A DNA stretch of 64,000 nt from Phycisphaerales bacterium (GTDB lineage Bacteria; Planctomycetota; Phycisphaerae; Phycisphaerales; UBA1924): positions 1 through 64,000 of the forward strand of contig JADZER010000019.1 in assembly GCA_020850415.1 (NCBI GenBank), read 5' to 3'. Shown in pieces: positions 44,373 through 54,759 of the stretch. The notes under the pieces were generated by a model, which worked only from the letters and a program-made list of their open reading frames with translations, did not search any database and was not told where the DNA came from. Position 1 is the first letter of the stretch, and every line of letters begins with the position of its first letter. The position numbers and the translations under genes were made by a program.

Positions 44373-45148
44373 CCACTCGTCCCACTCCAATCAAATTGCC
44401 CAAGCCCAGTGCGGCAGTCAGTGCGCTGTTCCCCAAGAGTGAGTGCGCCTACTTCGACAACACTGCCTCAGGCACTCTGATAAAGCCTCGGTATGTGCTT
44501 TGGCTGGACTTGATGGGAGCCGAGCATGCAATGGCCACCTCACTCCAGCGGGCGTCCAACTACATTGCCAAGGTTCACGATGCCATTCTCCGCGGCACCG
44601 CGAGGGCAGGGATTGAAGTCGTCCCCATCACGGATGGCGCATTCCTGCTCTCCACCTCGCTGCTGGCGCTGCAAAGCGCCGCACGCGCGGCGATGATCCG
44701 GCTTGCCTGCTCATTCATCCACGAAGCGTCACCCGATCACAGATTTCTTGTTCGGGGTGGGCTCGCTGCGGGCGAGACGATCCTGGGCCGTGACTTGTCC
44801 GCCGGGTTTGCTGACCCCGTTGATGCCAAACTGCACACCCGGCAAACCCCGCTCGGCGTGCCCATCGGAACTGCGTACCACGCTGAGCGAAAGGCACCGC
44901 CTTTCGGTTTCTATGTGGACCCATCCGCGAGAGCCCCCCGGATGCCATTGCAGCCATGGCCTTGCGATGCACATGGCTATTGGCCTTGGTGGAACGGAAA
45001 GGACCCGGACGATGTTGATCGCGGCAGACATCTGGGCAAGGCCATTGCTGAGCACTATGCAGCGATCGGTTCTTCACCGACTCTCGGCTACGACCCCAAG
45101 AAGATGGTTAGGCACACCAAGCGCGCAGTGAAGTACTTCCCCAAATGA
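44369..45148 (+). CDS. Class III nucleotide cyclase-like protein inside the hsd operon
   Basis: A 259-residue protein. It shows the outline of a class III nucleotidyl cyclase homology domain: first metal-binding Asp47 in V-L-W-L-D-L-M-G, second Asp89 in P-I-T-D-G-A-F-L-L-S, then R-G-G-L-A-A-G-E (129-136) and I-G-T-A-Y-H-A-E-R-K-A-P-P-F-G (about 166-180). The same outline occurs in many uncharacterised cyclase-fold proteins and is related to the cyclases of Pycsar defence, but whether it makes a cyclic nucleotide is unknown. It overlaps both hsdR (44369-44372) and hsdS (45145-45148) by 4 bp, so it is translated with them. Its GC content is lower than that of hsdR. Confidence 0.6.
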   Translation: MTTRPTPIKLPKPSAAVSALFPKSECAYFDNTASGTLIKPRYVLWLDLMGAEHAMATSLQRASNYIAKVHDAILRGTARAGIEVVPITDGAFLLSTSLLALQSAARAAMIRLACSFIHEASPDHRFLVRGGLAAGETILGRDLSAGFADPVDAKLHTRQTPLGVPIGTAYHAERKAPPFGFYVDPSARAPRMPLQPWPCDAHGYWPWWNGKDPDDVDRGRHLGKAIAEHYAAIGSSPTLGYDPKKMVRHTKRAVKYFPK

Positions 45149-46773
45149 GCAGCAACTCCATTCTCCCCAATCCGGTTGGTCCAGATGAGGACGGCGACGC
45201 CGCCCGGATACCTCTCCCTCGTGGTTGGGCTACTGCGGCATTGCCCCAGGTCTTTGAGATCCTCGACAGCCGCCGTGTTCCAGTGAACGCCAAGGAGCGG
45301 GCATCGCGGCGCGGAGCTGTCCCCTACTACGGAGCCACTGGGCAGGCTGGATGGATCGACGACTACCTGTTCGACGAGGAGTTGATCCTGCTCGGCGAGG
45401 ACGGCGCACCGTTCTTGGACTCATCCAAGTCCGTCGCCTATCTGATCGACGGCAAGTCCTGGGTCAACAACCATGCCCATGTCCTTCGGGCTCGTGCGGG
45501 CGCACTCAATCGGTTCTTTGTCCACGCCCTGAATCGGGTGGACTACCGGCCATTCGTCAGCGGCACCACCAGACTCAAACTCCCGCAAGGCCCGATGCGG
45601 CAGATCACGCTCCCGGTCCCCCCCGCCGCCGAGCAAACCCGCATCGCGGACCGCATCGACGAGCTGTTCTCCGACCTCGACAGTGGGGTCGAGGCCCTGC
45701 GGCGTGTGCGGCGGAAGCTCGACCGCTACCGGGCCGCGGTACTCCACGCCGCGGTCACCGGGCGGCTGTCGGCCCGCTGGCGCGAGGAGCACGCCCCCGA
45801 GCCCGCCGCCGACCTGCTCGCCCGCATCCTCAAGGCCCGCCGCGAACACTGGGAGGCCGAGACGCTGCGGAAGTACGAGGCCAAGGGCAAGACGCCGCCG
45901 AAGGGGTGGAGGGGGAGGTACGAGGAGCCGGTCGAGTTCGACGCGATTCACGCGAGTTTCCGACTACCGCGCCAGTGGCAATGGGCAGGGCTCGACGCGC
46001 TGACTTGGGGAAGCAGCTACGGCACTTCGGTGCGTTGCGACTACGAGGCCGATGGTGAGCCGGTGCTGCGCATCCCGAACATCGCCAGGGGGGAGCTTGA
46101 CCTCGCGGACATCAAGTATGCGACAGCCGATTTGGGCCTGGGGGACTACGGCGAGTTCCTTGCGCCCGGGGATCTTCTGGTGTGTCGAACGAACGGCAGT
46201 ATCCGACTGTTGGGCAAAGTGGCCCTCGTGGCAGCCGACTTCCCCTCGCCGACCTACTTCGCGTCCTATCTGATTCGATTGCGAGCAGCATCGCTTCCGG
46301 TCGGTCGGTATCTACATCACGCCCTCAGCTCGTGGCATGGCAGACGCATCATCGAGTCACATGCGGCGTCATCCGCTGGCCAGCACAATGTCTCGCTCAC
46401 CAACTTGCAGCGGATTCCCATTCCCCTACCCCCCGAGTCCGAGATGCAGGCCATCGACGAACTCGTGGGTGAGTCGCTCTCAAGAATCGACGCCCTTGAG
46501 GCCGAGGTCGATCGCGCCCTCCGCCGCTCCGGCCGCCTCCGGCAGTCGATCCTCAAGGCCGCGTTCGAGGGCAAGCTCGTGCCGCAAGACCCCGCCGACG
46601 AGCCCGCGTCGGAGTTGCTGGCCCGCCTCTGGGCCCAAGCCGAGTCGGACAAGGCCGTGGGCACCGGCCGTCGGAAGAAGGTGGCATCGAAGCAGCCCCC
46701 CGCCAAGAAGCCCGGCACGCGCTCCCGCCGAAACGCCGCCGACCCCAAGTTCCTGTTCAGGAGGACTGAGTAG
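45145..46773 (+). CDS. hsdS: Type I restriction-modification specificity subunit
   Basis: A 542-residue DNA-recognition subunit with two target-recognition domains: about residues 22-170 (P-L-P-R-G-W, ending P-V-P-P-A-A-E-Q-T-R-I) and about 285-430 (Y-G-T-S-V-R-C-D-Y, ending I-P-L-P-P-E-S-E-M-Q). Each is followed by a conserved coiled coil (R-R-V-R-R-K-L-D-R-Y-R-A-A-V-L-H-A-A and R-S-G-R-L-R-Q-S-I-L-K-A-A-F-E-G-K-L). The C-terminal 40 residues are Lys/Ser/Arg-rich. The split arrangement means it recognises a bipartite site. It overlaps the next gene by 1 bp (taGtg). Confidence 0.92.
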   Translation: MSSNSILPNPVGPDEDGDAARIPLPRGWATAALPQVFEILDSRRVPVNAKERASRRGAVPYYGATGQAGWIDDYLFDEELILLGEDGAPFLDSSKSVAYLIDGKSWVNNHAHVLRARAGALNRFFVHALNRVDYRPFVSGTTRLKLPQGPMRQITLPVPPAAEQTRIADRIDELFSDLDSGVEALRRVRRKLDRYRAAVLHAAVTGRLSARWREEHAPEPAADLLARILKARREHWEAETLRKYEAKGKTPPKGWRGRYEEPVEFDAIHASFRLPRQWQWAGLDALTWGSSYGTSVRCDYEADGEPVLRIPNIARGELDLADIKYATADLGLGDYGEFLAPGDLLVCRTNGSIRLLGKVALVAADFPSPTYFASYLIRLRAASLPVGRYLHHALSSWHGRRIIESHAASSAGQHNVSLTNLQRIPIPLPPESEMQAIDELVGESLSRIDALEAEVDRALRRSGRLRQSILKAAFEGKLVPQDPADEPASELLARLWAQAESDKAVGTGRRKKVASKQPPAKKPGTRSRRNAADPKFLFRRTE

Positions 46774-47699
46774 TGGGCAACCTCCCCTGCGAGCCAGTGC
46801 AAAGGCCGGGCAAGATCCCAGACCTCGCCGATCCCCCAGTGCCCGTTTCCTTCGGACCAGGCCAGTGGCGTGACCTGCGGGCCTTCATCGAGGAGAAGTT
46901 CGGAGAGGGGTTCACGGCCAACGCGGACTTCGTCTTTCGCGGTGAAAAGGACTGCCACACGCGCGTGCTGCCATTGCTCGACCGCCTCCTCCCGAAGGAA
47001 CACTGCGTAGGGGCGGAGGCGGGCAGGCTCTCCGCCGAGGAGCAGGCGATGCTCCGCTTTCGTCAGCACGCGCCGATGCACCTTGACCAGATCCAGCGCG
47101 AACACCTGCACAAGGGGATGTTGGCGCAGACAGTCATGCGGCACTACGGGGCACCCACACGGCTCCTCGATTGGAGCGAATCCCCATGGGTGGCGCTGTT
47201 CTTCGCTTGCGAGGATGTCACCGACGCCCCTCCTGTTCCGCCGGCGACTCGATCGACCGGCCGCGTCTTGGCCTTTGACCGAACGGTTCTGGAGGGTTTC
47301 GTTGGAACCCACTATCCGACGCAGACCAAGGCGCACTGCAACATGGTCAGGAATGTCCAAGGGCGGTTCGTTCCGGAGATGGTCACCATTGGCTACCTGA
47401 ACGCGGCAGACGATTGGGTCGTCTGCTATCACCTGCACGAGGAGAAGTTCCCCCGACTCACCGTGCAGCAAGGCCTGTTCACGATGGCGAGCAGGCCCTG
47501 GGTGGATCACTGGAAGCACGCAGCGGGAAGAACCTCGGGGAGATGCTACGAGTTGCGAGTAGATCCCGCGCTCAAGTTCAACGCGATTCGACATCTAGCG
47601 CGCGTGGGGATCACTGCCGCTTCGCTTTTCCCCGGGGTGGAGGGAGTAGCCCGCGAAGTTCGTGCGTATGCGCGCCTCATCGCCGGATTGGATCGCTAG
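46773..47699 (+). CDS. FRG domain protein inside the hsd operon
   Basis: A 308-residue protein starting at a GTG whose first base is the last base of the hsdS stop. The FRG domain is plain: F-V-F-R-G-E-K-D (53-60), L-P-L-L-D-R, R-F-R-Q-H-A and R-H-Y-G-A-P-T-R-L-L-D-W-S-E-S-P-W (123-139). FRG proteins are found beside many phage-defence systems and are thought to be effectors, but the activity is not established. Translational coupling to hsdS suggests a role together with the restriction system. A GTG start and lower GC content than hsdM are noted. Confidence 0.85.
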   Translation: MGNLPCEPVQRPGKIPDLADPPVPVSFGPGQWRDLRAFIEEKFGEGFTANADFVFRGEKDCHTRVLPLLDRLLPKEHCVGAEAGRLSAEEQAMLRFRQHAPMHLDQIQREHLHKGMLAQTVMRHYGAPTRLLDWSESPWVALFFACEDVTDAPPVPPATRSTGRVLAFDRTVLEGFVGTHYPTQTKAHCNMVRNVQGRFVPEMVTIGYLNAADDWVVCYHLHEEKFPRLTVQQGLFTMASRPWVDHWKHAAGRTSGRCYELRVDPALKFNAIRHLARVGITAASLFPGVEGVAREVRAYARLIAGLDR

Positions 47700-47726
47700 C
47701 CCTTCTTGTCGGAAGGCGGATGACAC

Positions 47727-48164
47727 ATGACCCCGGCACTGGACGACATAGCCAACGCCAAGCTCAAGCGGTACAGCGAGGCAATCGCCGCCAAACTCCA
47801 AGGCATCCCATCGGCGGACTTCCAGCCCGACGACTACCCGGCCGAGCATGTGTGGGACCTCTGGAAGCTGGAGATGCAGGAGGATGAGTCCGCCTCGCAT
47901 GACGCTCTGGAGCAGACGATCATGCTTGAGGCCTGGGGGTTTGTGGATGCACTCCCGTGGGACGAAGTGGCCTTCCTGTCGCTCATGCTCGACCCGGACT
48001 ACACAGAGGACGACCGCGCGGCCGCGAACAACGACCTCGTCGTCGAACACCTGTGCTCTGAACTCAACTCGCTTGCCTCCAATGAGCCGCACCGCCCGGA
48101 AATCCAGGCGATGCTCGACGGCCAAGCATTGGACCGATTCGAGCGCGACACGGAGGGGCTGTAG
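47727..48164 (+). CDS. Small acidic protein between the FRG gene and hsdM
   Basis: A 145-residue very acidic, mostly helical protein (E-M-Q-E-D-E-S-A-S-H-D-A-L-E-Q-T; D-P-D-Y-T-E-D-D-R). No known domain is recognised. It begins 28 bp after the FRG gene and ends 5 bp before hsdM, so it belongs to the same transcript. Acidic small proteins next to toxic effectors often neutralise them or mimic DNA, which makes an antidote for the FRG protein conceivable; this is inference only. Confidence 0.6.
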   Translation: MTPALDDIANAKLKRYSEAIAAKLQGIPSADFQPDDYPAEHVWDLWKLEMQEDESASHDALEQTIMLEAWGFVDALPWDEVAFLSLMLDPDYTEDDRAAANNDLVVEHLCSELNSLASNEPHRPEIQAMLDGQALDRFERDTEGL

Positions 48165-48169
48165 ACGCC

Positions 48170-49753
48170 ATGACCACCAACGGAAACACCACCATCTCCC
48201 AGATCGGCCAGCGCGTCTGGAGCCACGCCGGGGTCTGCCGCGACGAGGGCCTCTCGTACATGGCCTATGTTGAGCAGCTCACCTTCCTGCTGTTCCTCAA
48301 GATGGCCGACGAGCTGGCCCGGCCGCCGTACAAACGCCCGAGCCTGATCCCCCAGGGCAAGGACGCCAAGGGCAAGCCGCTCGCCTACGACTGGCAGAGC
48401 CTGCTGGCCCGCGATGGGCAGGGGCTCTACGACCACTACGCCGCGGGGCTCAAGTTTCTGGGCACCCAGCGGGGCCTGCTCGGGGTCATCTTCAAAGAGG
48501 CCGAGTGCAAGATCAAGAACCCGGCGCGGCTCAAGCGGCTCATCCACGACCTCATCGACCGCGAGACCTGGGTCAACCTGACGCTCGATGTCAAGGGGCA
48601 CATCTACGAGGAGCTGCTCAGCCGCTCGGCCGCGGAGAGCACCGGCGGGGCGGGCCAGTACTTCACGCCGCGGCCAATCATCCAGGCGATGGTCGATGTC
48701 ATGCAGCCCGAGCCCGGGGACACCATCATCGACCCCGCGGCCGGGACGGGCGGGTTCCTCACCGTCGCCTACGACTGGGTCATCGACAACCACGCCGAGT
48801 CGATGGACCGCGACGACAAGAAGCGCGTCGCCCGCGAGCTGGTCACCGCCCAGGAACTCGTGCCCGACACCGCCCGGCTGTGCGCGATGAATCTGTACCT
48901 CCACGGCATCGGGGGCGAGGACCTCACGCCGGTCATCTCGGGCAAGAGCAGCCTCGACACGCCGCCCAAGACGCTCTATTCGATGGTCCTGACCAACCCG
49001 CCCTTCGGCAAGAAGCAGAGCCTCAAGACCGTCACCGAGGAGGGCGACCTGGAGAGCGTCGAGGATGTGATCGTCCGCGACGACTTCTGGGCCTCGACCG
49101 CCAACAAGCAGCTCAACTTCCTCCAGCACATCTTCAACCTGCTCAAGGTCGGCGGGCGTGCGGCGGTCGTGCTGCCCGACAATGTCCTCTTCGAGGGCGG
49201 GCCGGGGCAGAAGATCCGCGAGCAGCTCATGCGCCAGTGCGATGTCCACACGCTGCTCCGCCTGCCGACGGGCATCTTCTACAAGCCGGGGGTCAAGGCC
49301 AATGTCCTGTTCTTCGACCGCCGCCCGCCGCGGGAGGAGCCCTGGACGGGGCGCGTGTGGGTCTACGACCTGCGGACCAACCAGCACTTCACGCAGAAGA
49401 AGAACTCGGTCACCCGGGAGGACTTCGACGAGTTCGTCAGGGTGTACAAGCCCGGGGCGATCGGCGAGCGGCGGCAGACCTGGTCGGAGAAGAACCCCGA
49501 CGGGCGCTGGCGGAAGTGGGAGTATGACGAGCTGGCCAAGCGCGACAAGCTCAACCTCGACCTGTTCTGGATCAAGGACGAGACCCTGGAGGACAGCGAC
49601 AGCCTGCCCGACCCGGATGTCTTGGCGGCCGAGATCGTCGAGGACCTCCAGGACGCCCTGGAGCAGTTCTCGGCGGTGGCGGCGGCGCTGGAGGACCAAC
49701 CGAGCGAAGGCAGGAGCCGCGGGCCGGCGAGCGTCAAGCCCCGGGATGAGTAG
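48170..49753 (+). CDS. hsdM: Type I restriction-modification methylase subunit
   Basis: A 527-residue N6-adenine methyltransferase subunit. The N-terminal HsdM helical domain (about 15-140; Y-V-E-Q-L-T-F-L-L-F-L-K) precedes the SAM-binding core with motif I D-P-A-A-G-T-G-G-F (about 187-195) and motif IV N-P-P-F (about 280-283). G-Q-Y-F-T-P-R-P precedes motif I as is typical. With HsdS it protects host DNA; with HsdR it restricts invaders. It stands last of the core genes, after the three extra genes; the stop overlaps the GTG of the next frame by one base. Confidence 0.95.
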   Translation: MTTNGNTTISQIGQRVWSHAGVCRDEGLSYMAYVEQLTFLLFLKMADELARPPYKRPSLIPQGKDAKGKPLAYDWQSLLARDGQGLYDHYAAGLKFLGTQRGLLGVIFKEAECKIKNPARLKRLIHDLIDRETWVNLTLDVKGHIYEELLSRSAAESTGGAGQYFTPRPIIQAMVDVMQPEPGDTIIDPAAGTGGFLTVAYDWVIDNHAESMDRDDKKRVARELVTAQELVPDTARLCAMNLYLHGIGGEDLTPVISGKSSLDTPPKTLYSMVLTNPPFGKKQSLKTVTEEGDLESVEDVIVRDDFWASTANKQLNFLQHIFNLLKVGGRAAVVLPDNVLFEGGPGQKIREQLMRQCDVHTLLRLPTGIFYKPGVKANVLFFDRRPPREEPWTGRVWVYDLRTNQHFTQKKNSVTREDFDEFVRVYKPGAIGERRQTWSEKNPDGRWRKWEYDELAKRDKLNLDLFWIKDETLEDSDSLPDPDVLAAEIVEDLQDALEQFSAVAAALEDQPSEGRSRGPASVKPRDE

Positions 49754-49764
49754 TGCGGTCGAAC

Positions 49765-50694
49765 ATGAACCCTGATCGAGACGACAAGCCGAGACTCGAC
49801 CACTTCGGGCTCGCCCCCGCGGGACTCGATCCGACCCCGTACCGCTTCCCCAGGTCACGAGAGTTGTTCTTCGCCCTCATCCGGGCCCAGTCCTGTGGCG
49901 AGTTCCTCTACCATGCTCTGGATGCGGCACTAAAGCATGTCGAGCGGTCGCCATTCAAAGATGATTGGGAGGGTTTCGACTATCTCGAGCCACCCAATGG
50001 CGAGGACGATGAGCTGAGGGCCGCGATCATCGCTCGGCGCGAGAACAACCCCTCGCACTACCGCGGGACAATCCAGGTATTCGACTCCTATCACAGAGCC
50101 CGGCGCAGTCTCTGGGAAGCGATCGCGGATGCGAAGCCCGCCACCGATGGAGCCCAGGCCGAACTGGACCCGGCGCAGTCGAGCCCACTCGATCTTCCGA
50201 CGGTCAGCATTCGGAGGGCATTGGACGACCTCCGGTGCGCCGTGCGGCCGCCGCTTGTCGTGGGGCCGTGCCCCGCGGCGAACACCGAGGAGAACCTCAA
50301 GGCGTTGGCGGGGGCCACTCGGGCTATTGGAGGGTGGATCGAGCGCCTCCGTCCGCTCGCGGAGCAGCGCTTGGGGGAGTCTCCCGAGCCGCCGAACAGC
50401 CCGGAGCCCGGAGCCGCTGGGGAAGTGGTCCCGTCCCCGCCCGCAGGCAGTCCGAGGGCAAAGGCGAAGGACCCGCCTGCGCCTCCCAAGCGGCCGGTGC
50501 TCGTGGTGGAGGCGGCGGCCGTGATCGGGGTCCGGTCCGACTATGTCCTCTCGAAGCTGCGGACGGCGAAGAAACCCATCCACGGCAACAGGGGCGAGTA
50601 CGCCGCCGAACTGGACGACTTGGTGGCGTTGTACCCCAAGAAGAACAAGGCGCTTCACAGGTGGGCTGACCGGGAATACCCCGCACCGGACTGA
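49765..50694 (+). CDS. Island hypothetical protein after hsdM
   Basis: A 309-residue protein. The frame is also open from a GTG at 49753 that overlaps the hsdM stop by one base. The N-terminal part (about 1-120) is helical with aromatic residues (R-E-L-F-F-A-L-I-R-A-Q-S-C-G-E-F-L). A Pro/Ala/Ser-rich linker (about 205-245) leads to a C-terminal segment (about 245-309) that ends A-L-H-R-W-A-D-R-E-Y-P. The pattern L-V-V-E-A-A-A-V-I-G-V-R-S-D-Y-V-L-S-K-L is helix-turn-helix-like. It could be an operon regulator, but this is weak. Confidence 0.55.
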   Translation: MNPDRDDKPRLDHFGLAPAGLDPTPYRFPRSRELFFALIRAQSCGEFLYHALDAALKHVERSPFKDDWEGFDYLEPPNGEDDELRAAIIARRENNPSHYRGTIQVFDSYHRARRSLWEAIADAKPATDGAQAELDPAQSSPLDLPTVSIRRALDDLRCAVRPPLVVGPCPAANTEENLKALAGATRAIGGWIERLRPLAEQRLGESPEPPNSPEPGAAGEVVPSPPAGSPRAKAKDPPAPPKRPVLVVEAAAVIGVRSDYVLSKLRTAKKPIHGNRGEYAAELDDLVALYPKKNKALHRWADREYPAPD

Positions 50695-50895
50695 TCGGGG
50701 CTCGGAGTTTCACTCGCCTCCATCCGAAGCCATCCGAAGCCATCCGAAACCGCACGCGCCGCATCCGGATCGTCCGGCCTAAGCCTCTGTCGGAGAGGCA
50801 CTTGCGCGAGACATGGCGTGGCGCGAACTGGCGTGCAGAATCTCCGCGAGTCATCGCCGGGATGGGCCCGGCGTCGAACTTCACGGAGCGAACGC

Positions 50896-51102
50896 ATGGC
50901 CGCGAAAGACAGCAAAGCAAACACGATCGAGAGCCCCCGACTGGTCACCGTCTCCCGCACCGCCGAGTTGCTTGCGATCTCCGAACGCAGCGCCTGGCGG
51001 TTGATCTCGACTGGCGAGCTGCGGGCGATCAAGCTCGGGAGGTCTACCCGAGTCATGGTCGAGTCCATCGACCGTCTGGTCGAACGGGGAGGTGCGGCGT
51101 GA
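50896..51102 (+). CDS. Excisionase-like DNA-binding protein
   Basis: A 68-residue winged-helix protein of the excisionase/AlpA (HTH_17) type: V-S-R-T-A-E-L-L-A-I-S-E-R-S-A-W-R-L then G-E-L-R-A-I-K-L-G-R-S-T-R-V (about residues 18-53). Such proteins bend attachment-site DNA and push the integrase towards excision or activate its promoter. The ATG at 50896 follows ggag at 50884-50887; longer starts have no protein-like N-terminus. Its TGA overlaps the GTG of the replication gene. Confidence 0.8.
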   Translation: MAAKDSKANTIESPRLVTVSRTAELLAISERSAWRLISTGELRAIKLGRSTRVMVESIDRLVERGGAA

Positions 51103-52856
51103 AACACCCGCCCCCTGGAGACGACGCGGCCCCGCTGGCGGGCGGGGCTGGCGTCAACGAATCGAAACTCCACCATCAGGATACACCGCCCCATGAACTC
51201 GCGCCACTCGCGGATGAGTTGGGTGTGTCGATCGACAGCCTCGCGGCGATCGGCGTCAGGCGAGTCGGCGAGGAGTGGCACAACCCCGAGCGGAATCAGG
51301 GCGGCGAGATCGTCGGCACCTCACGCCGCTTGCCCACCGGCAAGAAACTCGCCATCGAGGGGAGCAAGCGAGGGCTCGCGCTGCGATGGCCGCTCGACCC
51401 CTACGCGGGCACCTCGGCCGACGACCCGATCCTCATCGTGGAAGGCGCGAGCGACACGGCGGCGGGGCTCGACCTGGGCTTCGAGACCGTCGGCCGACCC
51501 AGCGCGACCGGCGGCCTCGCTGATCTCTCCGGTCTACTCGCGGGGCGGCATGTCGTCATCGTTGCCGAGAATGACAAGGCGGGGCTCGGCGGCGCGGAGA
51601 AGATCGCGGCGGGGCTTGCGGGTGTGGCCGCGAGCGTGCGCGCGATTCTCCCACCGGAGGGGTGCAAGGATCTTCGTGCGTGGCTCGGCTCGGCTGACCG
51701 CGACACGGTTCGAGCCGAGATCCGCTCCGCCATCGGACTGGCCGACCCCTACGAGCCCGCTGCGGCCGACGAGAGTCCGGCTCGGGGGGGAAGGGGCGGG
51801 GCGACGGCCATCATGCGCCGAGCTTCCGAGATCGAATCCAAGCCTGTCCGCTGGCTCTGGCGGAATCGGATTCCCTTCGGCAAAGTGACGGTCATCGCGG
51901 GAGACCCGGGGCTTGGCAAGAGCTTCGTCACCATCGACATCATCGCCCGCGCGACCGGGGGCTGGGGCTGGCCGGGCGACGGCCAACCCGGCGAGCAACG
52001 GCTCGGCGCGGTGCTCTACAACGCCGAGGACGACCCCGAGGACACCATCCGCCCAAGGCTCGACGCGGCCGAGGCCGACTGCGATCGGGTGACGATCCTC
52101 GAAGGGGTCCGCAACCCGGACGGCTCGGTCAAGGGCTTCACGCTGGACGAGTTGGATGTCTTGGAGCAGGCCATCGACGACACCCCCGACTGCGGGCTGG
52201 TGGTCATCGACCCGCTGGGCGCGGTGTTCGGCGAGGCGGACTCGCACCGCGACTCGGATGTCCGGGCCCTCATGGCCCCGCTTTCGGCGCTGGCGGCACG
52301 CAAGGGTGTGGCGATCGTCCTGGTGGCCCACCTCAACAAAGCGCAGGCCCGCAAGGCCATCCACCGGCTGACCGGAAGCCTCGCGGTGGTGGCGGCGGCT
52401 CGCATGGGGTGGCTCGTGGCGGAAGATCCCAACGACAAGGACCGTCGGATGATGGTCAACATCAAGGCCAACATCGCGCGAGGTAGCTCGGGGCTCGCGT
52501 TTCGGATCGAGGGAGACGGCGTACCCCGGATCGAGTGGGAGTCCGGCGAGGTCTCCATGACGGCCGATGAGTTGCTCGAAGCCCTGGGCGACGACGGGGC
52601 ACGGAGCGAGCTGGACGAGGCGGTCGAGTTTCTGCGCTCCGAGTTGGCCGACGGCCCCTGCCCGGCCTCCGAGATCGAGAAGTCGGCGAAGTCGGCGATG
52701 ATCGCGCTCAGCACGCTCAAGCGCGCCAAGAAGCACCTCCGAGTCGCGTCCACCAAGCGGGGCATGGATGGCGGGTGGGATTGGTCGCTCCCCGAAGGAT
52801 GCCAGAATGGCCGAAGGGGTCCATCACTCAACGATGGCAACCTTCGGGCCGGTTGA
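51099..52856 (+). CDS. Toprim-AAA (RepA-like) replication protein
   Basis: A 585-residue fusion. An N-terminal Toprim-like domain (about 108-185) carries the acidic residues of D-D-P-I-L-I-V-E-G-A-S-D and V-V-I-V-A-E-N-D-K-A-G. A RecA-like ATPase follows, with Walker A G-D-P-G-L-G-K-S (268-275) and Walker B G-L-V-V-I-D-P-L (366-372). The C-terminus is a likely winged helix (E-K-S-A-K-S-A-M-I-A-L-S-T-L-K-R-A-K-K-H-L). Such primase/helicase fusions start replication of plasmids and satellite elements. The GTG start is overlapped by the excisionase stop and preceded by ggggaggtg. Confidence 0.85.
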   Translation: MKHPPPGDDAAPLAGGAGVNESKLHHQDTPPHELAPLADELGVSIDSLAAIGVRRVGEEWHNPERNQGGEIVGTSRRLPTGKKLAIEGSKRGLALRWPLDPYAGTSADDPILIVEGASDTAAGLDLGFETVGRPSATGGLADLSGLLAGRHVVIVAENDKAGLGGAEKIAAGLAGVAASVRAILPPEGCKDLRAWLGSADRDTVRAEIRSAIGLADPYEPAAADESPARGGRGGATAIMRRASEIESKPVRWLWRNRIPFGKVTVIAGDPGLGKSFVTIDIIARATGGWGWPGDGQPGEQRLGAVLYNAEDDPEDTIRPRLDAAEADCDRVTILEGVRNPDGSVKGFTLDELDVLEQAIDDTPDCGLVVIDPLGAVFGEADSHRDSDVRALMAPLSALAARKGVAIVLVAHLNKAQARKAIHRLTGSLAVVAAARMGWLVAEDPNDKDRRMMVNIKANIARGSSGLAFRIEGDGVPRIEWESGEVSMTADELLEALGDDGARSELDEAVEFLRSELADGPCPASEIEKSAKSAMIALSTLKRAKKHLRVASTKRGMDGGWDWSLPEGCQNGRRGPSLNDGNLRAG

Positions 52857-52962
52857 CCGCCTTCGGAGAATCCGCGTGTCTTTCTGGTGCAGGGACTTGC
52901 GCCATGGGGCATGCGTTGGCATAATCAGGCAGACACACGGGCAAGGCCCGGAGGATCGAACG

Positions 52963-54528
<1,566 letters not shown>

Positions 54529-54759
54529 CTTGGGGGAGCAACGCACCCCGGCCGGACCGGCCCGTCGGGGCCCGAGGCCTCACCCGAACCGGATCCGATA
54601 CATGGTACCCGGCCCGGGCCCGCCGTCCAGCCCGGATCGGCCGGAATCATTGACCCCGTCCCGGCCCGGCGCTACGGTTGCGGCCAGCCTAGGGTGGTCC
54701 CTCCGCGCGCCGGAGGCCCGCCCGTTCCGTGCCCAGGGCCCCGAAAGGACCGCAGACCG

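Noticed and set aside
50802..51098. Upstream extension of the Toprim-AAA gene
   Set aside because: It overlaps the excisionase-like gene in another frame; the GTG at 51099 overlaps that gene's stop and has a purine-rich ribosome site.
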